Assembly: GCA_964016885.1 (NCBI GenBank)
Contig: OZ024742.1
Span: 115,392,939 to 115,456,938 of the forward strand
DNA from: Eledone cirrhosa
Taxonomy: Eukaryota; Mollusca; Cephalopoda; Octopoda; Eledonidae
DNA length: 64,000 nucleotides
Direction: 5' to 3'
Shown in pieces: positions 11,531 through 22,190 of this stretch. Under the pieces are notes generated by a model. It had not been told where the DNA came from. It ran no database searches and saw nothing but the letters and a program-made list of their open reading frames with translations. The position numbers and the translations under genes were made by a program. Positions within the stretch are counted from its first letter, which is position 1, and the number at the start of each line of letters is the position of its first letter.

Positions 11531-12237
11531 AAAAGTAAGTATGTTTTGAAACAGTGAGCATGTTTGAAACTAGAAAATAGAACAGCTTTCACCGTATGTT
11601 TACTAAATACATTTTAGACTGATAATGGGGTTTAGAACCCTCAGATAAATGGAAAACGATGAGTATTGACGTACATGGGAGTCGAACCCCCATATTTCGT
11701 CATCCAGACCACCTTGCTACCCTTACACCAACACATCACCCATCTCCTTCCATTGAAATTAGAAGCTACATTCTTAGCGAGTATAAATGACAAGTAAGTA
11801 TGTTTTGAAACAGTGAGCAGGTTTGAAATTAGAAAATCGAACAGCTTTCACCGTATTTTTTACTAAATAAAGTTTAGCCTGCTTATGGGGTTTAGAACCC
11901 TCAGATAAATGGAAAAAAGATGGAGTATTGACGTACATGGGAGTCGAACCCACATCATTGGTTATCCAGACCACTGTGCTACCATTACAGCAATTTCAAA
12001 CATGCTCACTGTTTCAAAACATACTTACGTGTCATTTATACACGCTAAGAATGTAGCTTCTAATTTCAATGGAAGGAGATGGGTGATGTGTTGGTGTAAT
12101 GGTAGCACAGTGGTCTGGATAACCAAAGATGTGGGTTCGACTCCCATGTACGTCAATACTCATCTTTTTCCATTTATCTGAGGGTTATAAACTCCATTAT
12201 CAGGCTAAAATTTCTTTAGTCAAAAATACGGTGAAAA
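11531..12237. repeat. 259-bp repeat: two tandem minus copies plus one inverted plus copy
   Basis: AAGTAAGTATGTTTTGAAAC starts at 11,533 and again at 11,792, a period of 259 bp. Both copies continue through CAGCTTTCACCGTAT, GGGGTTTAGAACCCTCAGAT, GTATTGACGTACATGGGAGT and, in the first, CACATCACCCATCTCCTTCC. From about 11,994 the same unit runs in the opposite direction to about 12,237, so copies 2 and 3 form a large palindrome centred near 11,993. Each unit carries a tRNA-like module. No protein is coded; the 66-aa and 90-aa frames here are incidental. Confidence 0.85.
12086..12157 (+). other. tRNA-like pol III module inside the 259-bp repeat
   Basis: TGGTGTAATGGTAGC (12,092-12,106) fits a pol III A-box and GGGTTCGACTCCC (12,133-12,145) fits a B-box with a well-paired T-arm (GTGGG / CCCAT). 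TGGT-CTGGATA-ACCA can fold as an anticodon arm with loop anticodon GGA and the invariant U33. The acceptor ends do not pair well, and minus-strand copies lie at about 11,664-11,735 and 11,925-11,990. This is a tRNA-derived repeat head rather than a working tRNA gene. Confidence 0.6.
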
Positions 12238-12588
12238 AAAAAATATATATATATGTATATATGTATATATATATATATATAAGATCAAAAGATAGTTAAA
12301 AGAGTTCCATGTATTTTATTATGCGCATTTCAAAAAAAATATCATCATGCACTAACATTTGCGTTTTCGTCAGATAAAATAAGGAGACATGATACGAAGG
12401 TTAAAACACACTTGTGAATAGTGCAGTTTTGAATCAACATATGAAAAGTAGTTTTAAATTGATGTGTGATATTGGGAAAAAAATGGAGGGGGTGGGGGTG
12501 GAAAGGATGAAAAGGAGGAGGAGATGAGAGTAAAAAGTGGAGGGGAGGAGTATAATGCGGAAGGATGAGATAGGAGGAGAGATGGGTG

Positions 12589-12590
<2 letters not shown>
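12238..12590. other. PLE-like terminus and purine-rich sequence
   Basis: A short (TA)n (12,241-12,281) is followed by sequence that on the minus strand reads TTATCTGACGAAAACGCAAA (12,380-12,361), typical of PLE ends, then GGAGG-rich low complexity. It is probably the 3' end of the minus-strand PLE that follows. Confidence 0.4.

Positions 12591-12591
<1 letters not shown>

Positions 12592-12632
<41 letters not shown>
12592..12632 (+). repeat. (AG)n microsatellite
   Basis: About 40 bp of pure AG/GA. Confidence 0.95.
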
Positions 12633-12634
<2 letters not shown>

Positions 12635-12773
12635 CTTTTAAAACTGAGAAAAATATATTGTTTTACATAGAGAGGTTAAAAAAAACCGTTGGAAGATAAT
12701 ATATAAATTAAAAGAATTTGAAATTTAACGAAGGAAAAATTTTAGAATAATGTTAAATTAAGGTTTAATATTG

Positions 12774-12891
12774 AAGGGTTTAATAATATGTGCGATAAAA
12801 GAAATTGTTAATATGTATTAAGAATAATATTTAAGGGCTTAATAATATGTGCGATGGAAAGAAATTGTTGATATGTATTATTAAAAAATAT
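12774..12891 (+). repeat. Two tandem copies of a 59-bp unit
   Basis: AAGGGTTTAATAATATGTGC at 12,774 recurs as AAGGGCTTAATAATATGTGC at 12,833, and the copies stay aligned through GAAATTGTTRATATGTATTA. The pair lies within the presumed 3' UTR of the minus-strand PLE. Confidence 0.8.
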
Positions 12892-13399
12892 AAAAATTTA
12901 ACAGTAGTATTGTAATTAAGGATATATTGTGAAAAGAAGTAGAAGACTGGATGAATAAGTGTAATATGTATGAGTTAGATGAGCATGAAAAGGAGAAACA
13001 AATAATGAATTGAGGATGAATAATCTAACGTCAAACAAATTTTTGTTTACGAAGGATTTTCTTCAAGGTGATATTATGAAGTAAGAATATATTGTACTGA
13101 GTAATAATGAGAATTGAGAAGTATCTAGGAAGAAAAGGTACATATTAGAGGTTTGAAATTAAAAGAAAAAGAAAAAAAGAAAAGAAAAAGGAAAAAATAA
13201 AGAAAGGGAAGTGATAAATAGGAGTGATATAGAATGAGTAACTAGTATTATATAATGTATAATAAATAACATTGAAATAAGGTAGAAAAATGGGTATATT
13301 TTTAAAGAAATATATATGTATATATATATATATGTCCCTTTGCGAAAAGGATTTTAAATTGGTAAAGTATTAGATATTAGCTGTATACTTTATGGAATG

Positions 13400-14739
13400 T
13401 TCTGTGGAATTTATGCAAGCAGAGAGAAAACAAGTCAGTGCGTCTATTTATTATAGAATATAAATTAGATATAATGGTACACTTTTCACATAAACAGAGA
13501 TTGCATGTCTTGGATAGAGAACTATTCAAGTATGTAGAAGCAGAACAATCCTTCTTCCAAGAGATGTTATAGTTAATATTTTTTGTCTTTCAATGACCAT
13601 ATGAGTTCTGAGAGTGCGGTGTTGGTTCTTTTAAGTTGGTATTTAAAAGACGAATGATGATTATAAAGACGAGCTTTAAAGGAGGTGGAAGTGGAGCCAA
13701 AATAGATAAAGGAATTGGTGTCAGTTATAACTTTACATTCGTAGATTAAGTTTCTTTCAAGACAATGGTTGTTGAGAGGACATTTATTTTTTTTTTAACA
13801 GGACAATTGCAATTGCGATTAGAGAAATTAACAGAGTTATTAACAAGTGACCTAGTGTTATCTATAGAAGGAATTGGATTGGAGAAGTTATTTACGATAG
13901 GAATAATAGTTTCTTGATCTAGAATGGGATTAAGAACATTTAACGAAGTTGCGTTTGACGTTGTATTTGGGTTTGGAGAAATTAGCCTAGAGTTGACAAT
14001 GACGTCGGGAGTACTATTACTATTATTGTGATATTCAGTGTTGGAAGGCAGAGATTTAGTATTTAGTATTTTATTGTTGTGTTTAGAGATAATGTTGGAG
14101 ATGTTGGAGGAGGTCGAATAGGAACATGTTATAGTGTGTTTGTTAAATATTTTACTATAGATATGTGAGGGAGGGAAGCATTTATTTAAAGCACTAAGGA
14201 ATAATTTAGGAATATTATTATTAATAGAGATGGAGAAAGGAGCATTATACCAGATTATGTTTTTGTATCTAGGTCTTTTATTAAAGTTATTGGAATGATC
14301 ATGATTAATTATTCTACTGTAAGATCTTCTAGAATTTGTTTCTTCACTATATTTGATTTTATCAGGATAACCGGATTTAGAAAGCGCGTTATTATAGTAA
14401 TTGGCGTTAGCATCAAATATGTTTTTATTAGAAGATAGGTTAGATATTATTTTTCCAATATTATTAACTATAGCATTATATGGCCGTGGATTGGCAGTAT
14501 CGGTAGAGGGTCGGGCGCCATGCTTTCCAGCATAGTTACGTCCCTTTACGATCTGAGTTCAAATCCCGCCGAGGTTAACTTTGCCTTTCATCCTTACGGG
14601 GTCGATAAAATAAAGTACCAGTAATGAACTGGTGATTGCTGGCCTTGTGCCTAAAGTAAAAACAATTATTAACTATAGCATTCTTAATATTAGTGGGGTG
14701 GTTAGATTTAAAATTAACATAATTTAGTTTCTCATTGTT
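13400..14739 (-). pseudogene. Penelope-like element, linker and GIY-YIG half, interrupted by a SINE
   Basis: The minus strand from 14,739 downward reads YVNFKSNHP, then (beyond the inserted SINE) LSSNKNIFDANANYYNNAL, KSGYPDKIKY and NIIWYNAPFSISINNNI. It continues through FLSALNKCFPPSH, NKHTITCSYST, a Cys pair (CNCP) near 13,800, SYGH and NISW, to CNLCLCEKC near 13,490. The same order occurs in the intact frame at 30,216-29,116, so both belong to one PLE family (called B here). In that family the region downstream of the RT contains a CxC..C zinc motif and a GIY-YIG endonuclease. The RT part is missing. At about 14,740 the strand flips: 14,745-14,862 encodes LDVSLNLDTGLYYPYHRNN on the plus strand, the block expected just upstream, so the 5' piece is inverted. 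Confidence 0.65.
14478..14664 (+). mobile_element. tRNA-derived SINE with an 18-bp target-site duplication
   Basis: The full-length SINE body carries the B-box GTTCAAATCC at 14,557-14,566 and the 3' end CTTGTGCCTAAAGTAAAAAC. The duplication ATTATTAACTATAGCATT lies at 14,460-14,477 and 14,665-14,682 with no mismatch. The insertion splits the minus-strand PLE coding sequence and so is younger than it. Confidence 0.95.
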
Positions 14740-14867
14740 TTAGCTAATTTCTTGGATGTATCTCTTAATCTTGACACTGGCTTATATTACCCTTATCATA
14801 GAAACAATGAGAACCTAAAGTATGTTAATTTTAGATCTAACCACCCTGTATTCCATTGTAAAATTAA

Positions 14868-16820
14868 TATTCGTGTTGAGCCCATTTATAAGGGTGTGAA
14901 AATCTATAAGTTTCTCGATGTTTTCGAGCCAAAGGTTGAAGCAGTCATCTAGATATCGCTTCCAGTTCTTTTCTATGGGTAAGTGGAGAGTGTTTTCAAA
15001 TGTGTTTAGTACTTAAGCGTAGAAGGTGATTTACAGGTATCCCATGACAAGGCTAGCATATGTGGGTGCCGTTGTCGTTCACATAGCGGTCCCAGATTTC
15101 TGCCTGTAGGATTTGTTTTTGAAAACGAAGTAATTGTTCTCCAAGATAAAATTGATTCCTTCTATTGCGACTCTCTTTTTGATGCGTTGTGGGAGTTCAT
15201 TGGGGAAATCATCCAGCCAGAATTGGATAGCTTCTATTGCTAGGTTGTGGGGGGATGTTGGAGTATAGGTTGACTACATGGAACGTCACTAGTAGGATTT
15301 GTTCAGTAAGGGGTATAATAGGGAGGCGGTTGACCATATCTAGGTCGTCCCTTATATAGGTTTTAATGTGTTTTAGAAAGGCTTGAGAAGGGTAACAATG
15401 AAGTTGCTAAGGCGGTGGGTTTCGCAAGCGAGGCCAGCTATGATAGGTCTTAATTTGAGATCATTGGGTGAGGGGACATTGATGACTATGTCTGTTGCAT
15501 CCTTGGATGCCTTACCTATTAATTCGCTTTTATGTACTTTAAGGATACCGTAGAAAAGGCTGGACTTACTTGTGAAGTCTGCGATGAAGCTGAATTCCTT
15601 GTGAGTGAGTCCTTCTTTGTATTGGTTGACTAGAGTTTTTAGGTTTCTCATAATTTTCTGTTGATTGTAGTGTTCAGACCTTTCGTTGTATGTTTCGTTT
15701 TCCGAAGTGGAGAGCGCTAGGTCGATATATAATTATATCTCTATTAGGACTACTGCACTCCATTTATCAGCCTATTTAATTGTAATAGTTCTGTCAGTTT
15801 TTAATCTATTTAGTTCTTCCCATTCTTTCTTGTTGAGGTTTGATTTGTGGTTTTGTCTGTGCAAGTGTTGGTAAGGCAAGTTTGTGATGTGTTCACATAA
15901 TTCGTTAAGGATTTTGTTTCTACCTTTTGATGTGGTGTAGTTGCTTCTATTTCTAGCTAATGATTCATACTCATCGTACTGGTCGAATAGTTCTTCACTG
16001 AGTCGTAACTTTCTACAAAATTGTGTGATGTCTTCCTTCATTTCATAGTAGTTAGAGAGTAGGGAGGTCGGTGTGAATTTAAGACCTTTGGAGTGTAAGT
16101 TGATAAGGTTTGGAGTTGGTTCTGCACTTGTTAGATTGATAATTTTTATTACTCTCGATTTCTCCTTCCTTCTTTGCCAACGCCTGACTGTCCATAGATC
16201 CCAAATCAAAATACGGGAATACAGAAAAGTACCGCTGAGTGTACACATTGATACCTGTGCCGTCCAACTTTAGAATCTTTCCCCTCTATAAATGTCAAGA
16301 TAATGTCACCCACACCCAGAGCATCAGCAAGGAATCTCACTTTATTAACAAATACGGACCCCATCTAAACAGTTCTCCCTAAGACGAACCCACAACATAA
16401 ACATTTCCACATACATACCTACATCAACATACATCCTACATACATTTCTATCCACAGGAATCCCATACGGCAGGGCCTAATTGATTCCCTTGCAGTACGT
16501 ACAATCTGGACACACTCACACACACCTTGGTGTTATGAGAATACTATACATCATTTCACCTCTTTTATTATTGAACATTCACGGGACTTCTACCGACCAA
16601 TCAAAATCAGAGTGCTTATTCACGTGGCATTCAACCACCAACCAAATCAGGAACGCTCTATCTCAAAATTATTTTTGAAAAGCATTTGAAATGCGCAACC
16701 GGTAAAAAACTTAAAAGTAACTGTGAATACTAACCATTACTTATTACTAATTTATACTTATTCCTAATTAAACTACTTTTCACTGGAAAACATATGTCCC
16801 ATTTTTCTTTACCTTTTTAT
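14868..16820. mobile_element. Penelope-like element (family A) with an inverted 5' part
   Basis: 16,187 down to 14,868 (minus) encodes the N-terminal and RT parts, and 16,188-16,820 (plus) encodes the end of the GIY-YIG domain and the 3' terminus. The minus part has LHSKGLKFTPTSLL, KLRLSEELFDQ and NKKEWEELNRLKTDRT (16,130-15,772), then KTLVNQYKEGLTHKEFSF and LKLRPIIAGLACETHR (15,651-15,373), then a decayed RT down to HPYKWAQHEY near 14,870. The plus part begins mid-domain (MTVHRSQIKIREYRK) and continues into the terminal repeat found at 27,530-27,870. About 750 bp of the reference copy (26,480-27,228) is absent between the two halves. The head-to-head order (inverted 5' part, sense 3' part) is what twin-priming-type inversion produces. 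Confidence 0.7.
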
Positions 16821-16852
16821 TAATATATCACAACTCGTGTGTCACACTTCTA

Positions 16853-16854
16853 TT

Positions 16855-16892
<38 letters not shown>

Positions 16893-16932
16893 TATGTATT
16901 TTTATACATATATGTATATATGTATATATATG
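16853..16932 (+). repeat. (TA)n tract with TGTA interruptions
   Basis: Imperfect TA repeat a few tens of bases beyond the 3' end of the PLE. Confidence 0.9.
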
Positions 16933-17039
16933 TAATAAAAACAAAATACTATATTGTAGGGGGAAAAGGAAAGAAAAAATGAAATAAGAAGTAGAAAAAG
17001 AAAAACCGATGAGGCAACGAAAGAAATGAGAGGATGGGG

Positions 17040-18440
17040 GAGACGTTACATCCCAGTATGAGTGGTGCCTCAACCGCACCCTACGAAGAATATGGCAATG
17101 GAGCTACAGCGGAGAATAGTCAGAGCCACCCGCTTGAACAGTCCCTCCACTTCACGGGGGCCCCTCCTCAAGTGGGCCATTGTCTTTCTAATTTTAACAA
17201 GGACGTCAGAGGTCTCAACGGTGAGGGGTCCAACATGGAGAGAGTTGGTCAGACCTTGGAATTTAACTATGCTCCTCTCCTTCTAATTGCGGGCAACGAA
17301 ACCAGTGCGTCTGGTCAAAGCAATAAGGTTGCAGGCGGAGAAAGTGTCGCTTTACCACATTTCCAAAATTACCGACTTGTCCCCATTCCTTCGAAACGAA
17401 AGTGTATTAATCAATCGGGTTTAGCTGTCGCCATGGTCTAATCCAGTCAGTTCCAATTATGACACGAAACAGCATCTCTGTCGATCACACACGGAAGTCT
17501 GGGAGCTATGTCACTCACTTAGTGTTGCACCTCTCATAACGAAGGATAGAATATATGAGTAAGGCTCTGATCAAGCGCTACTGGTTTGATGTCAGCTGGA
17601 GTGTAGGCAGGTGAGATAGTATTGGTCGAAGAAGGATTCGCTTGAAAGTGGATATCCATTTGACGTCGTTGAACATGGGTCCATTAGAGGACGGCAAACC
17701 CTTTGTCGGTCCAATCAGTGAGAGCTGACTCCTGCTCCCGGGCGACACCAGGTCCTATCGTCATGCGGAGGATCTCCTTTTTAAGGGTGTGGCTGGAGGA
17801 GACTGAAGTGAGATAGGCTGCGATTGCCAAATTGAAAGTGGATCGAGAATAATACCGATGGATCTCGGGAAGTTTTGCCTGTTACCAGCCGGCGATCACA
17901 AAGCAATCATTACAAGAATTCAGGGAGGGTGATGCATTTCCTCGGGAAGAAGTGTACCATGTACGCGTTGAGTAATCTTTCTGTCATTCTTGTCATGTCT
18001 GCATGCTTGGTTTGCGACAACTCACATATGTCTCATGAGAGTATTGGAGGGCCGAGAATACAGGCGCGTTCTGTGGGATCTGTGGAGCCCAAATCAAGAC
18101 AGTATTGATGCTGTGTATGGCGTCTTGGAATTTAACATCACCGTAGCTTATTTTGATTATCTCGGACATGGACGGAATGATTTCCAATGTTAGGAGCCTT
18201 AAGTCAGGTATTATCCTTGGTTGTCCTCAGCAACAGATTCAATCGAGCATCTCAGAGTGGTGTCGTCCATGTCCCAGGCCTAGAATGTCGAGCGAACTGA
18301 GTGTGTGATGACATCAACAGCCAGAAACAAAAGAGAGGACAGATTGGGTCACCTTGCTTATAATGTGTGGTAGATATGTTCCATTTGATGATGAACACGA
18401 TCTTATAAATATTGTACAGTTTATGTGTAATTGTCAATCC
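17040..18440 (-). pseudogene. Old LINE fragment (minus strand)
   Basis: This block is more GC-rich than its surroundings. The minus strand near 18,370-18,330 reads HYKQGDPICPL, a good match to the RT motif-B region (QGDP.CPLLF), followed after a one-base slip by LAVDVITHS, and near 18,270 MDDTTLRCS, which could be the decayed motif-C area. Farther down are RLQPYCFDQTHWFRCPQLE (about 17,340-17,285) and HHSYWDV (about 17,065). Stops and shifts are frequent, so this is a fossil; the clade is not determinable by eye. The plus-strand 135-aa frame at 17,034 is a shadow. Confidence 0.5.
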
Positions 18441-19489
18441 ATATTCATTTTATTGCCCACATAATAATTAATAAATAAATAATTAAAAAGAAAAGTGGTT
18501 TAAAAATTAAGATGACATGACATTACATGTGCAGGTAAAACCTTACAATTCTAAGCAAAATTTATAAAACTATATTAACAATTCACAGAAAAAACAAGAA
18601 ATCATTTTATACAATGTATATCTGAATGAAAACTATTATTCTCCACTGAGTAGATTTATAAGAATGCAGAAAAGAATAATGTTCACCATTTTATAATTCT
18701 AGGTGAGGTGATGATGAATTAAAATATTTTCTGAAAATTGTTTTCATATACACTCCTACCACTTCATAATCACCATCAACCACTGACCACTAAATATATT
18801 CTAACTACCATCACCACCAATCATTAGCAGAACTCTAATGAACAATTACATTTGATCCACCCATCCTGTTTTTTCACATTAATTCTATTTCTCAAGAAAT
18901 ACTTTTCAGTAAACATCTTAATTCATTCTCACCCCACCTATTGATATATAACCATGCATCTCATTTACCCTATTCACCACCACCATTGTCATCATCATCA
19001 TCACATTCATCAAACCGTTCCCTCCTCTTACAAATTCCTACCACCGTAACCTTCATCATTATCACACTACCATTATCATCATACACCATGTCCATATGTT
19101 CCATATTTTTCCTCAGTTTTCTAGATCGCTGGTCATAATTCTTCCTCTCCCTCATGACACAGCCATTCAAGAACTTTGCCATTATCATTATCATACATAT
19201 CATATCCACACCCTACTTTGCGTTTCTCTTTCCATAACACATTTCTCTCCCTCCTCACACACTCATTCAAAAATACTTACCCACACATCATTCCCCCTTT
19301 CAGGCTTTCCATATTGTTTCCCAGTGTTTCTGTTATTGAAAATTTGATTATTGTCGGAAGATCCTGAAATTCCAGAATAACAAAGCTCACAACTGAGCTT
19401 TAACTAAATGCGAGAGTGAAAAACACAAAAGTATGTTTAAAGATTATTTTTTGTTTAATCCATCCGAATAAATATTTGTATAATTGTTA
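18441..19489. other. AT-rich, then pyrimidine-rich sequence, no recognisable gene
   Basis: 18,700-19,350 is rich in CCACCAT, TCATCATCA and CACACCC pyrimidine tracts. No coding frame is supported. Confidence 0.5.
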
Positions 19490-19674
19490 CATTAAATAAA
19501 ACTGGTTCCGATTGGTATTACAATCTTATCAAATATTAGATATTACATATTAAAAAATGAAGTGAGTAGTTGAAATATATTCCAACAGTTCAATGAATAG
19601 ATGAAAATACATTTTAAAAAGATATTTAATATTTGATAAGATGTTTATACCAATGGAAACTGGTTATATTTAAT
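19490..19674. repeat. MITE-like inverted repeat, about 55-bp arms
   Basis: The left arm (19,490-19,543, ACTGGTTCCGATTGGTAT then ATCTTATCAAATATTAGATA) is the imperfect reverse complement of the right arm (19,620-19,674, ATATTTGATAAGAT then ATACCAATGGAAACTGGTTA). The arms are separated by about 75 bp with no coding capacity. Such short elements with long arms are usually non-autonomous DNA transposons, but I cannot name the family. Confidence 0.65.
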
Positions 19675-20033
19675 GCCACAATTATAAAAGTATTCATTCT
19701 TTAGAAGCTCGCTAAATCGGCTGTACCTATAATTCAAAGGAAATAACTGTCCACACGCTTTGTCATATTGAATCTATCTATGAATTACTTTAATGTTGTA
19801 TGTGTTTGTGGGTACTAAACTATTATTTTCATTAATATGTCGTTCTTTGACCGAACATCTGGAATATTCTTCGCCATACATGAAAAACGGTCAGTAAATC
19901 TACTTCAAGGTTACTTGTGTGTGTGTTATAGTAATTCTATATTTGAATGAATATACTGTTCCTGCTGTCGCATAACTGGAACACCCGTAGTTCAAGTTGG
20001 CAAGAGATGCCATATGCCGTTGACCTTACTCAC
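19675..20033. other. No recognisable gene (presumed intron or intergenic DNA)
   Basis: AT-rich up to about 19,990. If the candidate exon at 20,034-20,175 is real, this is its downstream intron (minus strand), beginning with the donor at 20,033. Confidence 0.35.
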
Positions 20034-20175
20034 CACCATAGGCGCTGAGCTGGCCAGCCGTAGGTGTGAGCCCCGCGAGTTGAAGTAGTTTTTCCAGCGC
20101 GTCTCCCTTGCCGTCCTTCTCCATGTTGTCCGCCGGGGCTGTGGGTGGGCCCCATCGCGTATCGTTGTAGTTGTT
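20034..20175 (-). CDS. Candidate host coding exon (unidentified protein)
   Basis: An isolated GC-rich island in AT-rich DNA. On the minus strand it is open across about 47 codons and contains DNMEKDGKGDALEKLLQL and AGLTPTAGQLSAYGG, with mostly G/C at third positions. It ends at a strong splice donor (GTG|GTGAGTAAGG, intron starting at 20,033). Two acceptors are possible: after CCCACCCACAG (exon from about 20,145) or upstream after TTTCCAG (exon from about 20,200, in frame with YNNYNDTRWGPP). The EK/L-rich stretch could be a short amphipathic helix. A second minus-strand frame is also open here, so GC content alone could explain the lack of stops. I do not recognise the protein. No partner exon can be identified in the window. 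Confidence 0.35.
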
Positions 20176-20682
20176 GTAGAAGAAACAGGAAGACAACAAC
20201 TGGAAACTTTAAGCTACTCTCTACATGAAACGAAATATATTCTGAGTGACTTTATATTATGGCTATGAATTACGGATATGTGTCTTGTTGATATTGGAGC
20301 TATAAAGGTTAACGTCAAGCTTCATTAAACCATATTTCATACTCAACAGTCATGGAATTAGTCGTCAATTATCGCTACATAATTATAATTCTAGCAAACA
20401 GCAATTCTAATCTCAGTGGGATTATTAGTTCTAAATGATAGATGAAATTTAATATACATTAAATAAAATTGCTCATCGATATTATATTTGTTTTGTTTCT
20501 ATTGTTCTTAGTTATCAACCTTGACCGAGGCAACCTATAATGTGATGTGTTCCGACTAAAAACATTCCGCTTATTCATACATACATTTATTACTAAGCTG
20601 TTTAATGCGAACTTCTTTATAAAGATTGTAGGGTAGATCAAGATAATTGTTATATATCTAGCACGTTCAGCGTTCCATGTTT
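20176..20682. other. AT-rich sequence, no recognisable gene
   Basis: Nothing assignable. Confidence 0.5.
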
Positions 20683-20800
20683 GACCATATTACAATCGTT
20701 TCTCTGGGGACCAGGTCAAAGCGCGATCGATGCAATGATCGAACCTGACTCTTAAATCGGAAGATCCTCAGATACGTCTCGATCTTCGATATATATATAC
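20683..20800 (+). repeat. Interspersed repeat copy 1 (about 115 bp)
   Basis: Contains GATCGATGCAATGATCGAAC and CTCAGATACGTCTCGAT. It is closely similar to 22,688-22,806 and, like that copy, runs directly into a short (TA)n. It looks like the terminus of a larger retroelement; the family is unknown. Confidence 0.75.
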
Positions 20801-21436
20801 ATTTAAATCCATATCCCGGAAATATAGAACTGCATAAGTTGAAAGAGTTGATCCGTTAATAAACAAAAGCTTTAGACTATGACTTGAATGCGAAAAAAGT
20901 TACTATTTCTAAAAGGTAAAATATAATAAATCTTATATTCTTCAAACGTTTATTAATATATGTCATACATTATGCTTTAAGAGAGATTCGGCTACTATTG
21001 TTAGCATGTTTATCAAACACATTTTGTTTCCACTTTTGTTTGTTCATTATAATATTGCCGTAATTCTCTTCATAAATGAAATACAATTAAGCTCTTCAAT
21101 CTGTTCATGATATAATTATATTTATTAGCATTGTTACATCATCAAAGTCTGGGTCAACGAATTCATCTCTAGCATATTCCTGGCAATAACATCTACTAAT
21201 TGCTCCCCAGGCCTTCATTTGACATCAATTAAGACATTTACGATTATATTCTATTCATTTAATAATTTCGATCATGTATAGAACAGCAGTCTTGCTGGGA
21301 CTAAATCTTCTGGAGTATTAACGATAACATTGACATAAGTACATATGTTTCAACGCTTTCTGAGGGCTGAAGTTTAAATATAGCATAGGTGGGTATAGGG
21401 TTTAGAATATAAACGAAATAGTATATACCATACTCA
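20801..21436. other. AT-rich sequence, no recognisable gene
   Basis: No coding motif. Part may be intron downstream of the candidate exon at 21,437-21,599. Confidence 0.4.
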
Positions 21437-21599
21437 AGAATGGTCCTAAATGTAAAGAGCTGTCTTCGCAAGCACTTGACCCTGTGTCGCCCCACTGCAT
21501 TGGACATGTAATGTCTTCCTCATCGCGCACGCAAAGGAAGATTAATAGAATCAAAGCAACCCCTCCAAGGTACAGTCTTACGCACAAAACAATTTTCAT
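21437..21599 (-). CDS. Candidate first exon of a secreted or membrane protein
   Basis: The minus-strand ATG at 21,599 opens MKIVLCVRLYLGGVALILLI, a basic start followed by about 16 hydrophobic residues, as in a signal peptide or signal anchor. A polar Cys-containing stretch follows (DEEDITCPMQWGDTGSSACE, then DSSLHLGPF). The composition is richer in G/C than the flanks. After HLGPFL a GTATGG could serve as donor, but it is weak. The frame can also be extended upstream to an ATG at 21,680, giving 92 aa. No family is recognised; a chance frame in an AT-rich genome is a real alternative. Confidence 0.3.
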
Positions 21600-21930
21600 A
21601 CCCTCAGAGAAGTTTACAAACACATACAAGTACCTGAACATCGTTTCATGTTTATCTCCCCTCGTTCTAAATATATTCACTTTTGGAGATGGTAGACTTA
21701 ACTCAACGACTGCATTCTATCGCTAAAACTGTTTCAACTTTTTCACTCTCATAAATTGTTGTCATATTTCTTTCTTTCCATGTTCTATTTATCGTACTTT
21801 CCATGCAGAACAAACATCTGAAACCATAAAAATGTTTCGAAATGAAATCGACCTTTAACACACAATTAACCATCATTGCATTGTATTGTTCCCTGAATTA
21901 TGTATTCCTGTTGCATGATACCATATAACA
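21600..21930. other. No recognisable gene
   Basis: AT-rich, unassigned. Confidence 0.5.

Positions 21931-22190
<260 letters not shown>

Noticed and set aside
12086..12157. Functional tRNA gene (anticodon GGA)
   Set aside because: The acceptor stem does not pair, the module is repeated in a 259-bp unit in both orientations, and it behaves as a repeat head.
18252..18437. Stand-alone 61-aa protein
   Set aside because: It contains the RT signature QGDPICPL and is part of the LINE fossil at 17.0-18.4 kb.
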